From: a bacterium
GTDB lineage: Bacteria; Bacillota; Clostridia; Lachnospirales; Lachnospiraceae
Direction of reading: 5' to 3'
Assembly: GCA_004562765.1 (NCBI GenBank)
Contig: SFRL01000038.1
Span: 1-30,704 of the forward strand
Length of the DNA: 30,704 nucleotides
Shown here: piece after piece, positions 25,457 to 30,704 of the stretch
How positions within the stretch are numbered: position 1 is the first letter of the stretch
Layout of the letters: every line of letters begins with the position of its first letter
Translations under genes and position numbers: made by a program
The notes under the pieces: generated by a model
The model's database searches: none
Seen by the model: only the letters and a program-made list of their open reading frames with translations
What the model was told of the DNA's origin: nothing

Positions 25457-26617
25457 ATGTCCAATATCGCACAAGCCCTTGCTTCGATCCTAGCCGATGC
25501 ACCGGAGCGACTTGTTTTAAGCAAGCAGGTGCACAAAGCCCAGGAATACCGCAAGGTCGTAATAGAAAAAAAGAGCGACTGTTACCAGATCGCGAAATAT
25601 ACCGAAAAACAGGTGTTTCACGAGAACTGTGATACAGACCGCCTGGCAGAGTATCTCGCACAGACGATGGGCACGCAGTTTTTACAGTTAAACGGGTGGT
25701 CTGAGGGAAAAGAACACCAGATCCTGATGTCCAAAAAAGGAACGGTGACATATAAAAAGAAGGTCGTGCCGAATGCCGCGCAGCCGAAAACCAACGCTTC
25801 TCACAACCGCAGGAAAAACTACCTGCTGCAGGAGGGCAACCAGATCCCGCCGCTCATTGATATGGGCGTGTTTACCAAAGAGGGCAAGGTCGTGCATGCC
25901 ATGTACGATAAATTCCGCCAGATCAACCGCTTCATCGAGCTCATCGATGATGCAGTCAGCTCTGTAGACAAGCCCTGCTGGCACATTATCGACTTCGGCT
26001 GCGGCAAGTCGTATCTGACCTTTATTTTGTACTACTATTTCACAGAGATCAAAAAACAGCCGGTGGAGATCATCGGATTGGACCTGAAAGCGGATGTCAT
26101 TGAGAAATGCAATCTCGCCGCAAAAAAATACGGCTACGACCACCTGCATTTTGAACTGGGCGATATCAACGGCTATCAGACGCCCTTCGACGTGGATATG
26201 GTGGTAACGCTTCATGCCTGTGACACCGCCACAGACTATGCACTGTACAATGCCATCTGCTGGAACGCGGATATGATCTTTTCCGTGCCATGCTGCCAGC
26301 ATGAGCTGAATCAGCAGATGCAGACCGATACACTCTCCCTGTTTACGCACTACGGGATCGTGCAGGAGCGCATGGCAGCGCTGACGACCGACGCGATCCG
26401 GGGCAATCTGCTGACATGTATGGGTTATAAGACACAGCTGCTGGAATTCGTTGACCTGAGCCATACACCAAAAAACCTGCTCATCCGCGCAGTCAAAAGT
26501 CCGTCCATGTCCAAAAAAACGCGCACCGCGCAGCTTGACGAGGTGCATGCCGTCATGGATACCTTCCATGTAGAGCCGACACTGTACCGGTTGTTAACGG
26601 CAGACGGACGCATCTGA
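25457..26617 (+). CDS. SAM-dependent methyltransferase (Methyltransf_32-like)
   Basis: A 386-residue protein with a class I methyltransferase domain in its C-terminal half. Motif I is IIDFGCGKSYLTF (about 175-187), followed by the acidic residue of motif II (EIIGLDLKADVI) and a DMVVTLHACDTATDYAL motif IV. FSVPCCQHELN follows, typical of the Methyltransf_32 group. The N-terminal ~110 residues may bind the substrate. The likely substrate is RNA or protein; the sequence does not settle it. RBS GAGGGAAA; stop TGA. It ends 40 nt before a terminator hairpin. Confidence 0.85.
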   Translation: MSNIAQALASILADAPERLVLSKQVHKAQEYRKVVIEKKSDCYQIAKYTEKQVFHENCDTDRLAEYLAQTMGTQFLQLNGWSEGKEHQILMSKKGTVTYKKKVVPNAAQPKTNASHNRRKNYLLQEGNQIPPLIDMGVFTKEGKVVHAMYDKFRQINRFIELIDDAVSSVDKPCWHIIDFGCGKSYLTFILYYYFTEIKKQPVEIIGLDLKADVIEKCNLAAKKYGYDHLHFELGDINGYQTPFDVDMVVTLHACDTATDYALYNAICWNADMIFSVPCCQHELNQQMQTDTLSLFTHYGIVQERMAALTTDAIRGNLLTCMGYKTQLLEFVDLSHTPKNLLIRAVKSPSMSKKTRTAQLDEVHAVMDTFHVEPTLYRLLTADGRI

Positions 26618-26657
26618 TCCCATGTCAATAGATGTATGCAAAATAGTACATACTTGA

Positions 26658-26694
26658 GACCCTGAATAGTTCACAAACTTTCAGGGTCTTTTTT
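26658..26694 (+). terminator. Rho-independent terminator after the methyltransferase gene
   Basis: GACCCTGAA (26658-26666) and TTCAGGGTC (26680-26688) form a 9-bp stem with a 13-nt loop, followed by TTTTTT. Confidence 0.92.
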
Positions 26695-26708
26695 AGATGA
26701 TTCGTGCA

Positions 26709-26745
26709 TTGACCATTGCAGTCATCCTGTGTTAAAATTTTAACA
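26709..26745 (+). promoter_or_regulatory. Promoter overlapped by a Rex-type operator
   Basis: TTGACC (26709-26714), 18 nt and TAAAAT (26733-26738). The perfect palindrome TGTTAAAATTTTAACA (26730-26745) matches the known Rex site (TTGTTAA-N4-TTAACAA) at all but the outermost positions and covers the -10. Rex senses NADH/NAD+ and represses fermentation genes in Firmicutes, which fits the alcohol dehydrogenase downstream. Confidence 0.8.
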
Positions 26746-26776
26746 TAACTGTTCAGGCAGTTACATTTTAGGAGCA

Positions 26777-26805
26777 TAGAAGTATTGGGGGAAAAAATAC
26801 TTCTA
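26777..26805 (+). promoter_or_regulatory. Stem-loop in the 5' leader of the alcohol dehydrogenase gene
   Basis: TAGAAGTATT and AATACTTCTA form a perfect 10-bp stem with loop GGGGGAAAA. There is no T-run, so a terminator is unlikely. It would start about 30 nt into the transcript and could stabilise the mRNA or bind a regulator. Confidence 0.6.
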
Positions 26806-26848
26806 CAACTCATATTTTATTACTTTAATTATTAGGAGGATAAGAAAA

Positions 26849-28072
26849 ATGGCAAGATTTACACTTCCCAGAGACCTTTATCACGGAAAAGGATCTTTAG
26901 AGGCATTAAAGACATTCGAAGGAAAGCGCGCGATCATCTGTGTCGGCGGCGGCTCTATGAAGCGCTTCGGATTTTTGGATCGTGCGATCGGCTACTTAAA
27001 GGAAGCAGGCATGGAGGTTGAGGTATTCGAAGGAATCGAACCCGATCCGTCTGTTGAGACCGTTATGAAGGGTGCAGAAGCTATGGCTAAGTTCCAGCCC
27101 GACTGGATCATCGCTATGGGCGGTGGCTCACCGATCGATGCTGCAAAGGCTATGTGGATCAAGTATGAGTATCCCGACTGCACATTTGAAGATATGTGTA
27201 AGGTATTCGGACTTCCGAAGCTGCGTACAAAGGCTCACTTCTGTGCAATCTCCTCTACATCAGGAACTGCTACCGAAGTTACCGCTTTCTCTATCATTAC
27301 CAACTATCAGGATCGTATCAAATATCCGATCGCTGACTTCGAGATCACTCCCGATGTTGCCATCGTTGATCCCGATCTGGCAGAGACCATGCCTCAGAAG
27401 CTCGTTGCCCACACCGGTATGGACGCTATGACTCATGCGGTTGAGGCTTATGTTTCTACAGCAAACTGCGATTACACCGATCCGCTGGCGATCCATGCGA
27501 TCGAGATGATCCGTGATGACCTCGTTGCTTCATACAACGGAGATATGGCTGCCCGTGACAGAATGCACAACGCTCAGTGCTTAGCAGGTATGGCATTCTC
27601 TAACGCTTTACTCGGTATCGTTCACTCTATGGCTCACAAGACCGGAGCTGCTTTTGAGGACTACGGCGCACACATCATCCACGGCGCAGCAAACGCTATG
27701 TATCTGCCAAAGGTTATCGCTTTCAACGCAAAGGATGAGACCGCTAAGAAGCGCTATGGCGTGATCGTTGACTACATGGGAATCGCTGACAAGAGCGCAT
27801 CTAACGATGACAAGGTAGCTGCTCTGATCGCTTACTTAAGAAAGATGAACGACGATCTGAACATCCCTCACTGCATCAAGAACTACGGTGCAGACAGCTA
27901 TCCGACCGAGAACGGCTTCGTTCCCGAGGAAGTATTCTTAGAGAGACTGCCTGAGATTGCTGCAAATGCTATCTTAGATGCATGTACCGGTTCTAATCCT
28001 CGTATTCCTTCACAGGAAGAGATGGAGAAGCTGCTGAAGTGCTGCTACTATGATACAGAGGTAGATTTCTAA
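26849..28072 (+). CDS. Iron-containing alcohol dehydrogenase
   Basis: A 407-residue group III (Fe-ADH) dehydrogenase. Cofactor-binding glycine motifs are CVGGGSMK (about residues 31-38) and AMGGGSPIDAAKAM. The metal site is formed by Asp and His in AHTGMDAMTHAVEAY and by His in LGIVHSMAHKTGAAF and HIIHGAANA. It would reduce aldehydes (acetaldehyde, butyraldehyde) or similar carbonyls with NAD(P)H in fermentation. Codon use differs from its neighbours, with many GCT, GTT and AAG codons typical of highly expressed clostridial genes. RBS AGGAGGA. It is a single-gene transcript between the Rex-type promoter and a terminator. The exact substrate (ethanol, butanol or 1,2-propanediol) cannot be told. 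Confidence 0.93.
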   Translation: MARFTLPRDLYHGKGSLEALKTFEGKRAIICVGGGSMKRFGFLDRAIGYLKEAGMEVEVFEGIEPDPSVETVMKGAEAMAKFQPDWIIAMGGGSPIDAAKAMWIKYEYPDCTFEDMCKVFGLPKLRTKAHFCAISSTSGTATEVTAFSIITNYQDRIKYPIADFEITPDVAIVDPDLAETMPQKLVAHTGMDAMTHAVEAYVSTANCDYTDPLAIHAIEMIRDDLVASYNGDMAARDRMHNAQCLAGMAFSNALLGIVHSMAHKTGAAFEDYGAHIIHGAANAMYLPKVIAFNAKDETAKKRYGVIVDYMGIADKSASNDDKVAALIAYLRKMNDDLNIPHCIKNYGADSYPTENGFVPEEVFLERLPEIAANAILDACTGSNPRIPSQEEMEKLLKCCYYDTEVDF

Positions 28073-28093
28073 TTATAAGAATAGACGAAATGA

Positions 28094-28128
28094 ACGGGCT
28101 TCCGCATTTGCGGGAGCCCGTATTTATT
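28094..28128 (+). terminator. Rho-independent terminator after the alcohol dehydrogenase gene
   Basis: ACGGGCTTCCGC and GCGGGAGCCCGT form a GC-rich stem (one mismatch) around ATTT, followed by TATTTATT. Confidence 0.85.
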
Positions 28129-28175
28129 GGAACATATTTTGATCAACACATTTCTTTTCTCTACGCACGATTATG

Positions 28176-30272
28176 TTATTTCTCCAGATAAACCGCTACC
28201 GCCTTCTTATCTTCATTCATCGTCAATCGAAGGGATCCGTCCGCAATTACAACTTCCTCATTTTCGTAGGAATACACATCCTTGATCTGATACCCTTCCG
28301 GTATAGGAATACTCATTTCCACGCCTGCATTCTCATCAAAGCCGTGGAATACTGCCACCGCTTTACCATCTTCGCTTTCACGCCAGATTCCTTGCCAGCC
28401 TTTTAAATTACGCCAGCTTGTAAGCGATGTTCCATAAAAACTTGTGAATCCTTTCTTAATGATCGGCGCGATCTTTTTATAGAAAGCAATACCATCATCG
28501 ATTACCTTCCACTGGGCATCATTCAAACGCCATACGTCTCCTGACAGACACATTCTTCCCAGGAAAGTAGCTGCAACGGAGTAAGCGATTCTCTTTAAAG
28601 AATCTGTTTCACGGATCACTGCCCAGATCTGACTCTGTCTCGGCAATATCACACGATGCAGGTTCGCTGCAATAACCGGAATCTCTTCACATTCATGCGC
28701 ATCTGAGAAAGATGCCATACTGCACTCAGACATCATAAGCGGCTCTAATTTATGTCCGCCGGAAGAACAATTTTCCAAAATAATCCCAGGTACTTTTTCT
28801 TTTACTTCACGAATAAAGTCAAGGGAAGCTTCCATATTCTGGCGAAGTCCTTCACCCAATGACTCTGCTCCGTCACAACCAATCCCGATCGTATCGTTGT
28901 AGTCCATTTTCATGTATTCAAAGCCGTAATCCTTTAACGTCCCAATCACTTTTTCTCTTAAATAATCCTGCACCCAGGGCTGTCTCATATCCCAAAAGCG
29001 GCGCATAGTTGTTGTCAGCGGATAACCATCTCTTTTAAGAAGATGATCCGTCATCTGATAAGCATTGGCACGACAGCCGATATTATCTATTTCAAACCAG
29101 ATTCCCGCTTTCATTCCATTTGCATTGATCAGATCCACGGTCTTTCGGAGTCCGTCAGGGAATAATTCTCTGGAAATCTCGTAATCGCCCATGGCAATAT
29201 CCCACGGAATTCCTTCCTGACGATACCAGCCGCAATCAATCACAAAGTACTCAAATCCTCTTCCCTTAATCGCATCTATGATCTCCGAAATATTTCCATG
29301 AGAAGGAGATCCCCAAGTTGTGCAGTATTCATTAAAAATAATCGGAAGGCTCTGCTCACTCTCAGGTGCCTGATCCACTTCATTTTCCAACGCAGAAGTC
29401 ATTCTCTGGAAGATCAATTCTTGATCTGCGCTTTTGCAAACTGACAAAATAGCTTCCGGCGTCCGGAAGCTTTCACCCGGTGCAATTTCCTTCATCCAAT
29501 GTCCGAATTCTCTGTCTGCAAGGCCGCCGGATATCTGAACATCGTCCCCGCGGCGGTACACTTCCATCTGCCAGGATGCATTATGCGCAATCTGAGCTCC
29601 CCAGAAAAGTTTATTCTTAGAATCTTCCATTGCGATGCAAGGGAAAAATCCATTCACCGGCATAGAACCACACTGTCCAAAACGTTCTGCTCTCACCGCA
29701 TGTCCGCCCCAGGATGGTTCTAACTGCAGATCCTCTAAGTTCTGTGTCTCAAGACGCCCTTCCATACTCCATACGCTGCGGATCCTGTGCATCTTGATGG
29801 TATCGTGTCCATCGCCTACCATAAACGGAGAAATCTTACCCAGCGAAAAGCTGGATAATAACTCAAGTGCTGCTGTCTCATTTCCTTCATTTATAAACAC
29901 GCTGTAACTTCTAACTGACTTCTCCCCGTTGCGATAGGTAAGATAATGTTCAATCTTATAATTTCTATCATCCTTTAATGTCGTGCAGATCGTGATACCG
30001 TCTTCCGTTTCCGCTACATTCTGACTATCGTACTTAAACCCTTCTACTGTCTTGCCCTGACGAAGTGTTCTGCCGCCCGCATAACCTCCGGGATAGACAT
30101 CGCCCGCGATCTTTACCTGAACAAGAGAATCCGGATACGGTTTCTGTCTCTCTCTATCCTGATACTCCATTCCTTCCGGTAATAATACTAATTCCGGATT
30201 ATTATTTTCCGGATTCAGTACATATACTGCATTCATATCTCCCAGTTTATAACTTTTGATAATTTCCGCCAT
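28176..30272 (-). CDS. GH36 alpha-galactosidase
   Basis: A 698-residue cytoplasmic glycoside hydrolase of family GH36 (clan GH-D), with no signal peptide. An N-terminal beta-sandwich (about 1-300) is followed by a TIM barrel (about 305-620) and a small C-terminal beta domain. The nucleophile is probably Asp457 in YMKMDYND and the acid/base Asp524 in SFSDAHE; NCSSGGHKLE (501-510) is the substrate-binding motif. It would release galactose from raffinose-type oligosaccharides or melibiose. The ATG at 30272 has GGAGG 8 nt upstream; the upstream TTG is inside that site. It lies 27 nt after a sugar ABC permease gene, so import and cleavage are likely linked. No clear terminator of its own was seen. 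Confidence 0.9.
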   Translation of the reverse strand: MAEIIKSYKLGDMNAVYVLNPENNNPELVLLPEGMEYQDRERQKPYPDSLVQVKIAGDVYPGGYAGGRTLRQGKTVEGFKYDSQNVAETEDGITICTTLKDDRNYKIEHYLTYRNGEKSVRSYSVFINEGNETAALELLSSFSLGKISPFMVGDGHDTIKMHRIRSVWSMEGRLETQNLEDLQLEPSWGGHAVRAERFGQCGSMPVNGFFPCIAMEDSKNKLFWGAQIAHNASWQMEVYRRGDDVQISGGLADREFGHWMKEIAPGESFRTPEAILSVCKSADQELIFQRMTSALENEVDQAPESEQSLPIIFNEYCTTWGSPSHGNISEIIDAIKGRGFEYFVIDCGWYRQEGIPWDIAMGDYEISRELFPDGLRKTVDLINANGMKAGIWFEIDNIGCRANAYQMTDHLLKRDGYPLTTTMRRFWDMRQPWVQDYLREKVIGTLKDYGFEYMKMDYNDTIGIGCDGAESLGEGLRQNMEASLDFIREVKEKVPGIILENCSSGGHKLEPLMMSECSMASFSDAHECEEIPVIAANLHRVILPRQSQIWAVIRETDSLKRIAYSVAATFLGRMCLSGDVWRLNDAQWKVIDDGIAFYKKIAPIIKKGFTSFYGTSLTSWRNLKGWQGIWRESEDGKAVAVFHGFDENAGVEMSIPIPEGYQIKDVYSYENEEVVIADGSLRLTMNEDKKAVAVYLEK

Positions 30273-30299
30273 AAAAACATCCTCCAATATATTTCCATT

Positions 30300-30704
30300 T
30301 TAACCCTTAACAGCCCCTACTGTCATTCCCTTTATAAAATATTTTTGCAAACTCAGGAACAAGATCGCAATCGGCAATACGGAAATAACAATGGCAGCCA
30401 TCGCCGTCGTATAGTCACTGGTTTGAGCAGAAAACAGTGACTGAATGGAAACCGTCAATGTTTTCAACGACTTTTTACTAACATACAGGCTGGCCAGCAG
30501 ATAGTCATTCCAGATCTGAAATGACTGCATGATGATCAGTGTAGCCATCGCCGGCTTTAAGAGCGGCATTACAATTGAAAAGTATGTCCTAAAAACAGAG
30601 CATCCATCAATTCTTGCAGATTCTTCCAATTCTATCGGAACCGTGGACATAAAACTCGTCATCAAGAATACACCAAAGGAAATTCCCGTGGCTATGTACA
30701 TAAA
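30300..30704 (-). CDS. Carbohydrate ABC transporter permease, MalG type (partial, start outside window)
   Basis: The C-terminal part (at least 133 residues) of a binding-protein-dependent sugar permease. The EAA loop that docks to the ATPase is visible (PIELEESARIDGCSVFRTYFSIVMPLLKP). Helices follow, and the end is YFIKGMTVGAVKG, the standard MalG-like C-terminus (family about 275-280 residues). The frame runs to the window edge, so the N-terminal half lies beyond it. Next to a GH36 enzyme it probably imports alpha-galactosides. Confidence 0.92.
   Translation of the reverse strand, partial: FMYIATGISFGVFLMTSFMSTVPIELEESARIDGCSVFRTYFSIVMPLLKPAMATLIIMQSFQIWNDYLLASLYVSKKSLKTLTVSIQSLFSAQTSDYTTAMAAIVISVLPIAILFLSLQKYFIKGMTVGAVKG

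Noticed and set aside
25688..26569. Minus-strand 293-codon open frame over the methyltransferase gene
   Set aside because: It is antisense to a protein with clear SAM motifs and has no RBS or family features.

Overview
The window looks like chromosomal DNA of a low-to-mid GC Gram-positive Clostridia member, most likely family Lachnospiraceae. Pointers are strong GGAGG ribosome sites, BlaI/BlaR1-type operons, an RND pump with a coiled-coil insert, DUF4230 and DUF3298 proteins, and a Rex-type site before an iron-containing alcohol dehydrogenase. No rRNA, tRNA, CRISPR array, transposase or phage gene was seen. The genus cannot be fixed from the sequence alone.

Left part (1-6650): two copies of a blaI-blaR1-like operon on the minus strand, with a divergent Phd/Doc toxin-antitoxin pair between them. 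The two repressors differ at one residue of 120. The two BlaR1-like proteins are about 95% identical over their first ~330 residues (M56 peptidase and membrane part), then have unrelated extracellular ends. Neither has the penicillin-binding domain of true BlaR1. Copy 1 is broken by one TGG-to-TGA change. Both operons keep matching promoter/operator regions.

Middle left (6685-11700): a minus-strand run with a DUF3298-type lipoprotein, a multi-pass membrane protein, a DUF4230 protein and an ABC-F ATPase. A ~59-bp structured repeat lies between the first two genes. Three copies of this repeat occur in the window, each just downstream of a minus-strand gene; two carry an added hairpin.

Middle (11719-13410): a two-gene operon of a HipA-like protein kinase and a partner with a DUF2442-like domain and a C-terminal helix-turn-helix. 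Its TTGACG-17-TATAAT promoter has a perfect 20-bp palindrome over the -35 box. This is the best candidate for a poorly described system.

Middle right (13566-23860): six closely spaced minus-strand genes that could be one TetR-controlled transcript: RND pump, TetR regulator, ABC exporter, LytTR-PAS regulator, a 721-residue protein of unknown function and a GNAT-like protein. The promoter at the head carries two TGACA-N3-TGTCA sites. The 721-residue gene has a run of ten G as its ribosome-binding site.

Right part (23904-30704): an HMGL-like aldolase (minus); a small Cys-rich protein and a methyltransferase (plus); an iron-containing alcohol dehydrogenase with a Rex-type operator (plus); and a GH36 alpha-galactosidase downstream of a sugar ABC permease cut by the window edge (minus).
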